Shown here: one piece after another, positions 1-9,438 of the stretch
Position numbering within the stretch: the stretch's first letter is position 1
Layout of the letters: each line of letters opens with the position of its first letter
Assembly: GCA_963715895.1 (NCBI GenBank)
Contig: OY970284.1
Coordinates: forward strand, 3,844,001-3,908,000
Direction: 5' to 3'
DNA: 64,000 nucleotides
From: JADGNZ01 sp963715895
GTDB lineage: Bacteria > Acidobacteriota > Thermoanaerobaculia > Gp7-AA8
Position numbers and translations under genes: made by a program
Notes under the pieces: model-generated
What the model was told of the DNA's origin: nothing
The model's input: only the letters and a program-made list of their open reading frames with translations
The model's database searches: none

Positions 1-1245
1 CTCCAATTGGGGGCGTACCGCACCGACCCATTTTCCGAACCAGACCGACCGTTCCTCGACGGCGTCGAGAACGTCGAAGACCAGGATGTCGTCCATGTGG
101 AAGATGAGATCCCGCTCATTCCTGCGTATGTCCAGTTGCACGCGGTGAACGCCGTCATTGAGCAGGTCGGCGGGAATCTCGAAAGAGCTTCGAAACAGTC
201 CGGCCGGAAACGGCTTCCCGTGCCACTCCGGTTCGCGGAACGACGCCGTGCTGAAGATCGCCGACCCCTCTTCGGTCCGGACGACGACGGTCAGGTTCAA
301 TTGTGCGCCCGGCAGGAGGTTCCAATATTCGAATTCGACGCGGAGCGGCGTGCGCACGGTGACGTGATCCTGCAGCGCGCCGTTCGCGGGGAGGACCGCG
401 GCCCGGTGCAGGCGCACGCGGTCGTTGCCGGGCGCCGTCGACGGATCGCTCCAGTTCTGCTGGCTCATCGTCGTCAGCGTGGTCCTCAGATAATCGTTGA
501 TGACCCGGCCCGGATCGCCTTCCTGGACGATCCGGCCGCCGGCGAGCCAGGCCACGCGGCTGCAGAGGTTCTGTACGGCGGCCATGTTGTGCGAGACGAA
601 GATCACGGTGCGACCGTCGCGCGAGACCTCGCTCATCTTGCCGAGGCATTTCTTCTGAAATGCCGCGTCGCCGACTGCCAGAACTTCGTCGACGATCAGA
701 ATCTCGGGCTGCAGATGCGCGGCCACGGCGAAGGCCAGCCGCATATACATGCCGGTCGAGAAGCGTTTGACGGGAGTGTCGAGAAAACGGCCGATCTCGG
801 CGAAGGCGACGATCTCCTCGAAATTGCGCTCGATCTCGGCGTGCTTCATGCCGAGGATGGCGCCGTTGAGGTAGATGTTCTCGCGGCCGGTCAGCTCCCC
901 ATGAAAGCCGGTTCCCACCTCGAGCAGACTCCCCACGCGGCCATAAAGACGGGTACGCCCTTCGGTAGGCTCGGTGATCCGGGAGAGGATTTTCAGCAGA
1001 GTCGATTTTCCCGCGCCATTGCAGCCGATGATTCCGAGGCGGTCGCCGGGGTAAAGGTCGAGGTTGATTCCCCGCAGCGCCCAGAACGTCTCCTCCCCGC
1101 TCACCTCGGCGCGGCCGGTCATACGTTTCACTGATGTATCGAAGGCGCCGACCAGTGCTTCGCGCAGGGTGGCGTACGCCGCGCGTTTCTTCGACGCGAC
1201 GCGGTACTGCTTGCCGACGTTCTCGATGTTGATGATGGGACGCAT
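1..1245 (-). CDS. Wzt-like ABC transporter ATP-binding protein, C-terminus cut by window edge
   Basis: The reverse frame is open from the ATG at 1245 to base 1 (415 codons without a stop), so the protein continues outside the window. It has Walker A GCNGAGKST near residues 74-82, an FSTGM signature near 161 instead of LSGGQ (usual in polysaccharide-export ATPases), Walker B ILIVDEVLAVGD near 180 and the switch histidine in VSHNM near 216. From about residue 270 it changes into a beta-rich tail like the carbohydrate-binding domain of Wzt, which selects finished glycan. It should energise the permease encoded just upstream at 1265-2167 (19-bp gap, same operon) in export of O-antigen or another lipid-linked polysaccharide. 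The exact substrate cannot be read from the sequence. Confidence 0.9.
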   Translation of the reverse strand, partial: MRPIINIENVGKQYRVASKKRAAYATLREALVGAFDTSVKRMTGRAEVSGEETFWALRGINLDLYPGDRLGIIGCNGAGKSTLLKILSRITEPTEGRTRLYGRVGSLLEVGTGFHGELTGRENIYLNGAILGMKHAEIERNFEEIVAFAEIGRFLDTPVKRFSTGMYMRLAFAVAAHLQPEILIVDEVLAVGDAAFQKKCLGKMSEVSRDGRTVIFVSHNMAAVQNLCSRVAWLAGGRIVQEGDPGRVINDYLRTTLTTMSQQNWSDPSTAPGNDRVRLHRAAVLPANGALQDHVTVRTPLRVEFEYWNLLPGAQLNLTVVVRTEEGSAIFSTASFREPEWHGKPFPAGLFRSSFEIPADLLNDGVHRVQLDIRRNERDLIFHMDDILVFDVLDAVEERSVWFGKWVGAVRPQLE

Positions 1246-1264
1246 GGTCTTGCCGTAGCCGCGC

Positions 1265-2167
1265 TCAGATGAAGTCGGCGAAACTCCTCTCGGTCTTCTT
1301 GAACACGTGCGCCGCGACTACGAATGCCGCGGAGGTAATGGCCGTGGCCAGGGCCAGTGCCTTCCAGTGAAACGGTGTAGAGAACAGCGCGGAACGGCAT
1401 CCCTCGATGATCGGCGACATCGGATTGAGGTAGAGCAGCCAGCGAAGGTGCGGAGGGACGACGGTCGACGGTACGACGACCGACGAGCCGAACAACCAGA
1501 GCTGAATCATGAACGGCAATGCGAACCGGACGTCGCGGTACTTGACGTTTAGCGCGGACATCCACATTCCCGTGCTGATCGCGCAGAGCGTGGTCAATCC
1601 GAAGAGAACCGGAAGCATCAGGATATGAGGCGTCAGCCGGACGCCGTAATAGAGCATCATCCCGCCGAGAAGGAGCGTGGAGAGGCCAAGATCGACCATG
1701 CCCGCGAGAACGGCCGCCGCCGGCATGAGCAGGCGCGGGAAGTAGACCTTGGTGACCAGTTGCACGTTGTTGACCAGGCTGTTGCCGCTGTTGGCGACGG
1801 CGTTGGCGAAAAATGTCCAGGGCACCAGTCCCGCCAGCGCGAAGAGCGGGTAGGGGATGCCTCCGCTGACTCCCGCCAGCCGGCCGAAGACGAGCGTGAA
1901 GATGAGCATCATGAAGGCGGGCTGGAGCAGCGCCCACGCCGCGCCGAGCAGCGTCTGTTTGTAACGGACCTTGATGTCGCGCCAGATCAGGAAGTAGAGC
2001 AGCTCGCGATTCCGCCATAACTCCGGGACGTCGATGTTGATCCAGGAGTTCCGCTGCTCGATAACCACGAGCGGATCTTCCGGCAGGGCGGAGTCATCGA
2101 ATGGCGCGGGCAGGTCTTCAACGGTTGGCGGCAACCCGCGCACGCTTTCCCCGGGGGTGGAATTCAT
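1265..2167 (-). CDS. Wzm-like ABC-2 polysaccharide export permease
   Basis: A 300-residue ABC2_membrane protein. A cytoplasmic N-terminus of about 60 residues is followed by six hydrophobic segments between about residues 65 and 290, with the family-typical sequence LLGAAWALLQPAFMML after the first basic loop (RDIKVRYKQT). This is the inner-membrane channel half of a Wzm/Wzt exporter, and its ATPase follows 19 bp downstream on the same strand. The ATG at 2167 overlaps by 2 bp the ATG of the PIN-domain remnant read in the opposite direction. The length is normal for the family. Confidence 0.9.
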   Translation of the reverse strand: MNSTPGESVRGLPPTVEDLPAPFDDSALPEDPLVVIEQRNSWINIDVPELWRNRELLYFLIWRDIKVRYKQTLLGAAWALLQPAFMMLIFTLVFGRLAGVSGGIPYPLFALAGLVPWTFFANAVANSGNSLVNNVQLVTKVYFPRLLMPAAAVLAGMVDLGLSTLLLGGMMLYYGVRLTPHILMLPVLFGLTTLCAISTGMWMSALNVKYRDVRFALPFMIQLWLFGSSVVVPSTVVPPHLRWLLYLNPMSPIIEGCRSALFSTPFHWKALALATAITSAAFVVAAHVFKKTERSFADFI

Positions 2168-2387
2168 GGATGGAACGGCCGGCGACTGCGGCGTGGACGA
2201 TTATGCCACGTGGGAGTTGATGAAGAAGCATCACGACCTGCCGATGGATCTGGCCGACGCGGCTCTGGTCCGGGTCGCGGAGCGGGAAAACGTCCGGCGC
2301 ATCTTCACGATCGACCGGAGCGACTTCGGCGTCTACAGACCGCTCGGCGGCGGCCGCTTCAATATCCTTCCTGCTCTTCGCCGGTGA
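2166..2387 (+). pseudogene. C-terminal remnant of a PIN-domain (VapC-type) toxin
   Basis: The 73 codons from the ATG at 2166 match only the last half of a PIN nuclease. The MDLADAALVRVAE segment carries the third acidic position, followed by RIFTIDRSDFGVYR, the usual final strand. The N-terminal half with the first catalytic Asp and the Glu is missing; upstream sequence is the antisense of the permease gene. No antitoxin gene adjoins it. I read it as a truncated leftover, not an active toxin. The open frame extends upstream to 2034, but that part has no PIN similarity. Confidence 0.7.
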
Positions 2388-2421
2388 CCGGTTAGAATCT
2401 CCGCGTCCGTTTCATCTCCCC

Positions 2422-4086
2422 ATGACATCTCCCATAGTCCGCGAGCCGGCGGTCCGTGACCGGACCTTGCCCGACGTCGTTTGCTACGTCTTGCTCACCA
2501 TTCTGGTGTGGGGCGTTTCCGCGTTCCGGCGCGGGATGTGGCAGGACGACGTCCAGGCGCTCGGGCTGGCCTTCGTGCGTTCGCATCGCTCGTTCTGGAA
2601 GCTCTTCGACGGCGATTCGAGCCCGCTGCGCCGTCTGACGCTCCTTCCGTCGGCGCTCGCAAACGTGACCCCCTATCCGATCGAGACCTTGCAGCTCATG
2701 TCGGCAGCGACGTGGCTGGCCATGGGTCTGTTGGCAGGATGGATCGTCAGCCTCCTTCTTCCGAACCAGCGGTTGACGCGATTCCTCGTCATCTGCCTGA
2801 CGCTCACGGCCACGAGTGACTACCAGACCGCGAGCATTGTCCCGCTGGCGTACAACGTCGCCGCATCGTGCTTTCTGGCGGCCTTCGGATGCGCGTTGCT
2901 CTGGCTGCGCGATGGGAAGAGTTGGACGCTGGTGGTATCCGCGCTCCTGCTGACGAGCTCCCTCTGGAACATGGACGTAGGACTGCCAGCCGTCCCATTC
3001 GCGGTGTTTCTTCTTGTCTGGATCAGCGGCTGGCGGCCGGAGAAGAAGCTGCTCGTCCTCCTTGCCGTATGGGCGATCGTTCTCATCCCGGTTGCGATTG
3101 TCGAGTGGTCGTTTCTTCATGACCCGAAGGGCTATGCCGCGCTGGCGATCGTGCCGATGCCGGCCGGCGCGGTCATACGACGGGCCATCAAACTGTGGAT
3201 CGAGAACTTCGCGCCGTGGCGCTGGGCCTTCGCGCGGCCGGAGTGGTATCCGCGTCCGCCGGCGGCGATATCGAAGGCGTGGATGGCGGTTGCGTCGTTC
3301 GTCGCCGCTGCCGTCTTTCTACTGCGCGCGAGGACGAAGATAAACGGTGCCGCCGCCACGCGCGAACCCGCTCTTGTCCTGCTGTTCGGGTTGATGGCGC
3401 TCGTGGCGAATGCGGCCTATGCATCGATCCAGTTCTCGGAGCTTCACTACCGCACGCACATCCTCTCCCGCGTATGGGCCTCGGCGGCAATCGGAATAGT
3501 CATCGGATGGGCGTTCGAACGCCTGCCGCGCGCGCGTTCGCTGGCGTGGGCCATTGCCGTCGCGTTCGTTTTCTTCGGGACGTGGGGGGGCATGGAGCGA
3601 CAGGACCTCTACCTCGCGACGTGGCGGCAACACCAGCGCGAGCTGTCGTCGATCTTGACCGCGGCGCCGTCCGTGCGTCCCGGCACCGCCATCATCCTGC
3701 GCAGCGGTGACGTTCCCGGACGCTATCTCGCCACCGAGGCCGACTACCTGACCGGGTTGTGGCTGCGGCTGTTGTATGACCAACCGACGATGCGCGCATT
3801 GCGCTTGACGCCGGACCGTGGGTCAACCTGCAGCGCCACCGCGGGCGGTCTCGAGTGTCACCCCGAATGCCCGGCCAATCGAACGTGTCCGCCCGTGCGT
3901 TATCCGTACGAAGAGCTGGTGATCATGGATTACGACCGAGACTCCGGCACCTACCATCTCGTATCGTCCCTGCGCGGAGATCCGATCGCCGAGGGACATG
4001 AGGCCGATGTTGTTCGCTACCGACCGGAGGAGCGCATCGAACGCAAGCCGTGGACGTTGCGGCAGAGGCGGTTGCTGCTGCAATGA
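2422..4086 (+). CDS. Polytopic membrane protein, possibly GT-C-like
   Basis: 554 residues with about nine to ten hydrophobic segments between residues 15 and 395, then a soluble C-terminal domain of about 150 residues containing six cysteines clustered near residues 470-495 (CSATAGGLECHPEC, then NRTC). An early WQDD motif in the first extracytoplasmic loop resembles the acidic motif of GT-C glycosyltransferases that use lipid-linked sugars, but I cannot place it in a named family. A -10-like TAGAAT lies at 2395-2400, 21 nt before the ATG. It stands next to the polysaccharide exporter, which fits a role in glycan assembly; that is inference only. The gene ends exactly at a hairpin element. Confidence 0.75.
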   Translation: MTSPIVREPAVRDRTLPDVVCYVLLTILVWGVSAFRRGMWQDDVQALGLAFVRSHRSFWKLFDGDSSPLRRLTLLPSALANVTPYPIETLQLMSAATWLAMGLLAGWIVSLLLPNQRLTRFLVICLTLTATSDYQTASIVPLAYNVAASCFLAAFGCALLWLRDGKSWTLVVSALLLTSSLWNMDVGLPAVPFAVFLLVWISGWRPEKKLLVLLAVWAIVLIPVAIVEWSFLHDPKGYAALAIVPMPAGAVIRRAIKLWIENFAPWRWAFARPEWYPRPPAAISKAWMAVASFVAAAVFLLRARTKINGAAATREPALVLLFGLMALVANAAYASIQFSELHYRTHILSRVWASAAIGIVIGWAFERLPRARSLAWAIAVAFVFFGTWGGMERQDLYLATWRQHQRELSSILTAAPSVRPGTAIILRSGDVPGRYLATEADYLTGLWLRLLYDQPTMRALRLTPDRGSTCSATAGGLECHPECPANRTCPPVRYPYEELVIMDYDRDSGTYHLVSSLRGDPIAEGHEADVVRYRPEERIERKPWTLRQRRLLLQ

Positions 4087-4179
4087 GCGGCTTCGCCGCG
4101 TTATCGGTTATCGGTTGTCGGTTGTCTGGGAGCGCCATCAACCGACAACCGATAACCGACAACGCGCGAAGCGCCGCCG
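4087..4179. repeat. Long hairpin of 7-bp words (GGTTATC family), full copy
   Basis: The left arm begins immediately after the stop of the gene ending at 4086. The right arm ends at the stop of the opposite-strand gene at 4180. Each arm has a GC-rich end (GGCTTCGCCGCG and its partner) followed by tandem words such as GGTTATC and GGTTGTC. It fills the whole convergent gap and could act as a bidirectional terminator. Confidence 0.85.
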
Positions 4180-5259
4180 TCACACCCAGCGGAAGCGTTT
4201 CACCGCCAGTACGAACGACAGAATCGCCCACATACCGATGATGGCCAGACCGGTGCCGTGGCCGGCGAGCGTGGCGCCGTCGTTGAAGACCGCGCGCAGC
4301 ACCCGCAGGAAAGGCGACAGCGGCAGGATGAAGACCGCCGCTTGCAACCATTTCGGCGCGTTATCGATGCGGAAGTAGACGCCGGAGAGCAGCATCATCG
4401 GGAAGAAGGCCAGATTCGAGATGGCGCCGTAGGTCTCGACCGTGGAGGCGAAGCTCGACAAGGCGAACCCCATCGCCAGGAACGCGGCCGTCCCGAAGAT
4501 CACCAGCGCCGCAAAAATGAGGTAGGAGCCCTGATTGGCGATGTGGAAGCCGACTCTCGCGGCCACCAGCAGCAACGACGTCTGCACCACCACTACCGTG
4601 ACGCGTTGCAGGATCTGGCCGAGAAGGAAGACCCACTTCGGAAGCGGCGTCACCGCCAGGCGTCGAAACTTTCCCTTCTCCCGATAGGACACCGTCACCA
4701 TTCCGACGGTGAAGAGACCCATGCTGAGCAGGTTCAGTCCGATCAACCCCGGCACCAGGAACGCCGCGTAATTGTCGGAGTGCGCATGGCCGGGACTCTC
4801 CAGCACAACCGGAATCCGCTCCGGCTCCGGCAGTCCCTGCAGCCGCGCCTGGGCCACCATGAACGCCTGGCTCGCGGCCTGCGCCACGACCTGACCCTGG
4901 GTCAACAGGTAGCTGTTGAGCCGCAGACGGTATCCGTCGCCCCTGCTCTCGAGTTGGGCGGTCGTCTCGCCTTTCGCCCATCGCTGCTCCGCGTCGGCGG
5001 CGTTGAGCGTCAATACCTTCAGCCGCGAATCCTCCAGCGCTTTGACGAATGCACGATCGCGCGCGGTTTCCTGGGGCGGTGCGATGCGCACCAGCGTCAA
5101 CGCCGGCGGGCCGCCTGAGCGGAAGATCAGGCCGAAGCCGAAGAGCATCAGAAGCGGGAAGAAGAAGGTCCAGAACACCGCCCCGCGGTCGCGCAGGTAG
5201 AGCCTCCACTCGCTCCGGAACTGGAGCCAGAGGAGTTTGAACGGATTGGGCAGATTCAT
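4180..5259 (-). CDS. ABC-2 type transporter permease
   Basis: 359 residues. One transmembrane helix near residues 28-46 is followed by a large extracytoplasmic domain (about 50-175), then five helices from about residue 180 to the C-terminus. That is the NatB/YhiH-like ABC-2 topology used by drug, lipid or Na+ exporters. The ATG at 5259 lies 16 bp downstream of the stop of the ATPase gene on the same strand, so the two form a transporter operon. The substrate is unknown. The gene ends at the hairpin element at 4087-4179. Confidence 0.9.
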   Translation of the reverse strand: MNLPNPFKLLWLQFRSEWRLYLRDRGAVFWTFFFPLLMLFGFGLIFRSGGPPALTLVRIAPPQETARDRAFVKALEDSRLKVLTLNAADAEQRWAKGETTAQLESRGDGYRLRLNSYLLTQGQVVAQAASQAFMVAQARLQGLPEPERIPVVLESPGHAHSDNYAAFLVPGLIGLNLLSMGLFTVGMVTVSYREKGKFRRLAVTPLPKWVFLLGQILQRVTVVVVQTSLLLVAARVGFHIANQGSYLIFAALVIFGTAAFLAMGFALSSFASTVETYGAISNLAFFPMMLLSGVYFRIDNAPKWLQAAVFILPLSPFLRVLRAVFNDGATLAGHGTGLAIIGMWAILSFVLAVKRFRWV

Positions 5260-5275
5260 CGATTCGTCTCTCCGT

Positions 5276-6193
5276 TCATTCGCGCAGCCTGCGTCCGGTG
5301 AGCTGGAGGAAGACGTCCTCGAGCGTGGCCCTGCGCACGTGGACCTGGTTGTATTCGAGATGCGTGCTTTCGATCACGGAGAGGAGCCTTGGCAGCAGCG
5401 TCTTCGGATCGGGCGTCAGGATTTCCCAGATGTCGCCGCGGGCCTCGACGGCGGTGCCGAGCCTCGCCGCGAAGTCCGCCGGATCGGGAGCCGCGCCGTC
5501 GAAGGTTAGCTCGATGACGCTGGGGATGCCGAGGCCGGCGATCAGCTCCGCCGGTGTGCCCGAACGGAGGATCTTGCCGTGATCGAGGATGGCCAGCCGG
5601 TCGCACAGCGCTTCCGCCTCGTCCATGTAGTGCGTCGTCAGCACGACCGTCCGCCCCTCGGCTTTCATGGTCCGGACAACTTCCCACAACGACCGCCGCC
5701 CCTGCGGATCGAGTCCCGCGGTCGGCTCGTCGAGGAACACCACGTCGGGATCGTTGACCAGAGCCAGCGCCAGCGCCAGCCTCTGCGCCTGACCGCCGGA
5801 GAGGGTGATGTGATACGCATCGGCCTTGTCGCGCAGCTGCACCAGATCGAGCAGCTCCTCGGTCCCGCGCCGCTTCGGGTAATAGCCGCCGAAAAGGTTC
5901 AGCGCTTCGCGCGGCGTGATCTTGTTGTAGAGACTCGTGGCCTGAAGCTGAACGCCGATCCTGGCCCGGATCTCCTGCGCGTTCCGCTCCCACGTCAGAC
6001 CGCTGATTACGATCTCGCCGGCGTCGGGGCTGGTCAGCCCTTCGATCATCTCCAGCGTGGTGGTCTTGCCGGCGCCGTTCGGTCCGAGCAGGCCGAAAAC
6101 CTCACCGGAAGCGACACTCAGGTCGATCCCGGCCACGGCCAGGACTTTCGGAAACTCCTTGCGCAGACCTCGAACCGCAATCTGTTCCGTCAT
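5276..6193 (-). CDS. ABC transporter ATP-binding protein (CcmA/NatA-type)
   Basis: 305 residues with complete nucleotide-binding motifs: Walker A GPNGAGKTT at 37-45, signature LSGGQAQR at 131-138, Walker B VVFLDEP at 151-157, D-loop AGLD at 159-162 and the switch His at 188. The C-terminal 75 residues form the DUF4162-like tail common in ABC-2 exporters. It energises the permease at 4180-5259, which follows with a 16-bp gap. A TACTCT hexamer at 6204-6209 on this strand lies 10 nt before the ATG, compatible with the leaderless pattern seen elsewhere in the window. Confidence 0.93.
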   Translation of the reverse strand: MTEQIAVRGLRKEFPKVLAVAGIDLSVASGEVFGLLGPNGAGKTTTLEMIEGLTSPDAGEIVISGLTWERNAQEIRARIGVQLQATSLYNKITPREALNLFGGYYPKRRGTEELLDLVQLRDKADAYHITLSGGQAQRLALALALVNDPDVVFLDEPTAGLDPQGRRSLWEVVRTMKAEGRTVVLTTHYMDEAEALCDRLAILDHGKILRSGTPAELIAGLGIPSVIELTFDGAAPDPADFAARLGTAVEARGDIWEILTPDPKTLLPRLLSVIESTHLEYNQVHVRRATLEDVFLQLTGRRLRE

Positions 6194-6270
6194 CGGACGC
6201 GGGAGAGTATCGCGAAATTCGCACCCGAGGATAAAGACGCTTACTATTCCGGAAACACGAGTGAGGATTT

Positions 6271-8550
6271 ATGAAAAGAACGACAGGCGCCCTGGTCCTG
6301 GTTCTGTGTGCTGTCTTTGCCGTGCGATCCGTTCCCGCATCCGCCAGCGAGAGCTTTACCCTCGATATCCCGACCCGAGGGAACCCCCAGCAGGAAACGG
6401 GCGAGGTACGCATCACGCTGACGCTGAACGCGGCACCAGCCGGCTCGCAGCTCGTGGTGAACGGCAATATCACCTTGAACCTCGGCGATACGAAGCCGAA
6501 CGGCACGGACTCCGTGACCTACGAGACCGCCGGCGGCAATGACGTGCGAATCACCTACAGGCCGCTCTCGAACTTCGGTGCCGATTTCTGCAGCGCCACC
6601 TTCGCAGTCGAGAAACAGATCCCCATGCGTTTCGTCGGCGCGCAGGACGTCACCGAGTATCGCATCACGAGCTACATCGTCGCCTCGCCGACGGTCGAAT
6701 GCTCCGCGGTCTCCAAACACACCGGAGATACGCCGGCGAACATCATCCTCGTCGATGACGGTGTCGCTCCGGTGCTGACGGCGACGAACAAGGGGCGGCA
6801 TCCGTTCGACGTCGGGATCGTGCTCGACAAGTCAGGGAGCATGAACGACCTGCCGCCGGGCGCGGCGTCCGGCGCGACGAAGGTGCAGATCCTCAAGTCG
6901 GCCATCACGAACTTCGTGGCCCAGTGGCAGCAGGTAGACCAGCCCACCCTTGACGGCGCAGAGTGGTCGCACGATCGCCTCGGAGACGTTTTCTTCGACA
7001 GCACGGCAACGGCGCAGACGCTGGCGGGCGCCGATCCTCCGACGAACGTCTGGCTGCAGCGCGGCAACAGCGCGCCATGGGACGCCATCTCCAACAACGT
7101 CAACACGCTGACTCCCGGCGGATCGACGTCGATCGGCGGCGGAATCAATGAAGCGATGAAACAGTGGAAGCTCGATCCCGCCCACGATCTCTCGCTGATC
7201 GTGGTGACGGACGGCATCCAGAACACCGCGCCGCTCATCGAACCGACAGCCAGCGGATTCCTCGGTCTCCTTCCCGTCAGCGGTTTTCCGCAGGAGTTGA
7301 GAAAGCGATTCATTCCCATCCAGACCATCGGGTTCGGCACGCCAGCCGCCGTCGATCAGGCACTGCTGACGAACGTTTCGTTCGAGACGTCAGGCGTCTC
7401 GTTCATCAGCGCCAACGCCACGACGATGTTCGATGCCCTCGGAATGACGCTCATCGCCCTCCTCAAGGGCAACACCGCCTCGATGGGCCTGGTCTTCCAC
7501 GACACCATGACCGGCAAGGGTCCTAGCGCCCCGCAGACGGTGGTCATCGACCAGTCGGCGCAACGGATCGTCTTCAGCGTACAGTGGGCACCGCCGACGC
7601 GCCTGGCACTCGACCTCGATGTCTTCCGCCCCGATGGGACGCCGGCCATCCCTGACACGTTCAAGAAGACGCCGCAGGGCACGTTCCAGATGTTCAACAT
7701 CAAGCCGTCCGACCTCGGCACGTGGAAGGTCCGCGTGAAGCGCGGATTGAATCAGACCACTGATCCCGTTCCGTACTCGCTCAGCGCCCTCATCCTGGAG
7801 CGCCACCTCGACTACACCCTGGCGGTCGATCCGGGCCGCGCCTCGACGGGCGACACGCTGACCGTCCGCGCAATCGTCGACTGGGACGGCAAGCGCCTCC
7901 CGGGACTTCCCCCCGGCTCGATTCGCGTTCGCATCCAACGCCCGCCCGCCAGCCTCGGCACGATCCTTCACGATCAACGCGTCCCCGACAAATCGACGGG
8001 GATCACCACCACGCCCTCCGGCGACAAGCTGACACCGTTCGACCGCAAGCTTGCGGCCGTGACGAATGAAGGCCTGCTCAAACGCGTCACACCACAGGAC
8101 GTCGTGACGATCGATCTGAAAGACCAGGGCCACGGCATCTACGCCGGCACGTTCGATCAGACCACAGTGGCCGGCTCCTACGGATTCGAAGCCGTCCTCG
8201 ATTGGGAGATGGAGCGCACCGGCCACGTGCACCGCGTCGAGCGCCTCGAAGCATTCGTGAAAGTGAAGCCGGACCGCGCCAACACCGAGGTTAAGCTGAC
8301 CCGTCCCGCCGCCGGGACAGTCCAGATCACCGTCACCCCACGCGACAAGTCCGGCAACTACCTCGGACCGGGTTACGCCTCGCTCGTCAAGGCCCAACTC
8401 AACAGCACCGGCCGAATCTCCGGCCCGACGGACCCCGACCAGATCGGAACGTATGTCTTCACTATCGTGGATGTGCCCTCGGGCGAAACGCCGGACGCCG
8501 ATATCACGGTGGATGGAGTGTTGGTGTTCGGGAATCCAAGGAGGGGGTAA
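6271..8550 (+). CDS. Secreted VWA-domain protein
   Basis: 759 residues with an N-terminal signal peptide (basic MKRTTG, hydrophobic core, ASA cleavage region near residue 26). A von Willebrand A domain spans about 180-390 with an intact MIDAS motif DKSGS at 186-190, the threonine motif in PGGSTS and the later Asp in VVTDG, so it should bind a divalent metal and ligand. The remainder is beta-rich and probably contains Ig-like modules. There is a good Shine-Dalgarno (GAGTGAGGA) before the ATG. It is probably an extracytoplasmic binding or adhesion protein; the ligand cannot be inferred. A terminator-like hairpin follows. Confidence 0.85.
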   Translation: MKRTTGALVLVLCAVFAVRSVPASASESFTLDIPTRGNPQQETGEVRITLTLNAAPAGSQLVVNGNITLNLGDTKPNGTDSVTYETAGGNDVRITYRPLSNFGADFCSATFAVEKQIPMRFVGAQDVTEYRITSYIVASPTVECSAVSKHTGDTPANIILVDDGVAPVLTATNKGRHPFDVGIVLDKSGSMNDLPPGAASGATKVQILKSAITNFVAQWQQVDQPTLDGAEWSHDRLGDVFFDSTATAQTLAGADPPTNVWLQRGNSAPWDAISNNVNTLTPGGSTSIGGGINEAMKQWKLDPAHDLSLIVVTDGIQNTAPLIEPTASGFLGLLPVSGFPQELRKRFIPIQTIGFGTPAAVDQALLTNVSFETSGVSFISANATTMFDALGMTLIALLKGNTASMGLVFHDTMTGKGPSAPQTVVIDQSAQRIVFSVQWAPPTRLALDLDVFRPDGTPAIPDTFKKTPQGTFQMFNIKPSDLGTWKVRVKRGLNQTTDPVPYSLSALILERHLDYTLAVDPGRASTGDTLTVRAIVDWDGKRLPGLPPGSIRVRIQRPPASLGTILHDQRVPDKSTGITTTPSGDKLTPFDRKLAAVTNEGLLKRVTPQDVVTIDLKDQGHGIYAGTFDQTTVAGSYGFEAVLDWEMERTGHVHRVERLEAFVKVKPDRANTEVKLTRPAAGTVQITVTPRDKSGNYLGPGYASLVKAQLNSTGRISGPTDPDQIGTYVFTIVDVPSGETPDADITVDGVLVFGNPRRG

Positions 8551-8570
8551 CGCACGCTTCACCTTCGCGC

Positions 8571-8614
8571 CTTCGCGACTTCGCGTGAGATTTATGTCAC
8601 GCGAAGCCGCGAAG
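8571..8614. terminator. Hairpin (CTTCGCG words) after VWA gene
   Basis: Arms 8571-8588 and 8597-8614 are complementary over 18 bp with one G-U pair, around an 8-nt loop. A T-rich run follows at about 8624-8629. It lies 20 bp past the stop of the VWA gene and can serve as an intrinsic terminator. Half of a related element occurs at 37211-37240. Confidence 0.7.
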
Positions 8615-8669
8615 TCGTGGTGATTTTTTCACGTACCCAAGCAGATCCCACGGCTAGTGCTGACAGGTC

Positions 8670-9438
8670 CTAGACTGTGCGGGCAAGCCATCGCTCCGTT
8701 TCCGAGGCTCCGGGGTGTTCGATCCGGCGGCGCACTTCGAGTGCGCGGGTGAAGGCGCGTTGCGCGAGGGCGAGCTCGCCGTTGGCGAAGAACGCCTCGC
8801 CCCAGGCCTGAGCCGCGTCAGCTTCGCCCCAGGCATAGCCGCAGTCGGGATGGGCGGCGAGGTCGAGCGCCTCCCGCGCCGCCTGGATCGCCTTGGGCGG
8901 ATCGGGCCAGGCCAGCCGGATGCGAGACAGCACGACCAGCAGCTCGATTCGCAGAAGGCCATAGCTGCCGCGACCGCGTGAAGCAGGCCCATCTCCGACT
9001 CGCCGAGGGCGGCTTCGGTGTCGCCGAGGGCGAGGAGATGTCGCGCCGCGAGGAGGTGTGCTTCGATGATGTACACCATGTCGCCGGTCCGCGAGGTCCA
9101 GGCACGCATCTCGTCTAAGTGAGGCGTCTGGTCTCAGCCCTCGGCGAGGGCGATCCGGGCCAGTAATGCGTCGAACCACGCTGGACCGACTGCATCAGAC
9201 GAAGCCGCAGCAGTTGGTCCTGCAGACGTGCGTACTGCAGACCGCCGCTCCTGACGACACCTCGTTGGCCAACGCTGCGTAGGCATCGAGTGGTCGGACT
9301 GCAACCTGGCCCGCTCGGGCCAGCCACGCCGGATCGAACCGCGGCGGGTCGGACGGCGTGACGCCGTCAGCCTCTGGCGGTATCGCCCGTGGCAGGCCTC
9401 GCCATCGGATCTCGCGATGACGTTCCAACTTTCCACCA
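8670..9438 (-). pseudogene. Decayed C-terminus of a TPR regulatory ATPase-like protein
   Basis: Reading the minus strand from about 9438, a TPR-like sequence is spread over several frames. The segment ending FDALLARIALAEG meets a TGA at 9134-9136. The same frame then resumes as HLDEMRAWTSRTGDMVY and continues to LLHAV. A one-base shift near 8970 is needed to reach YGLLRIELLVVLSRIRLAW and then REALDLAAHPDCGYAWGEAD, FFANGELALAQRAF and ALEVRRRIEHPG, ending at 8670. Helical repeats of this kind form the C-terminus of large STAND/NACHT-TPR proteins. With a stop, at least one frameshift and no N-terminal ATPase domain, this is a non-functional remnant. Confidence 0.7.

Noticed and set aside
7..1134. 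Long plus-strand ORF of 375 codons
   Set aside because: It is antisense to the ABC ATPase, whose minus-strand frame has complete Walker motifs; the plus-strand product has no recognisable domain.
1..4086. A complete O-antigen biosynthesis cluster
   Set aside because: Only the exporter pair and one membrane protein are seen; no sugar-nucleotide or glycosyltransferase genes adjoin within the window.
9134..9136. In-frame TGA in the TPR remnant as another selenocysteine codon
   Set aside because: No cysteine is expected at that position, and the gene has an additional frameshift and lacks its N-terminus, so decay is the simpler reading.
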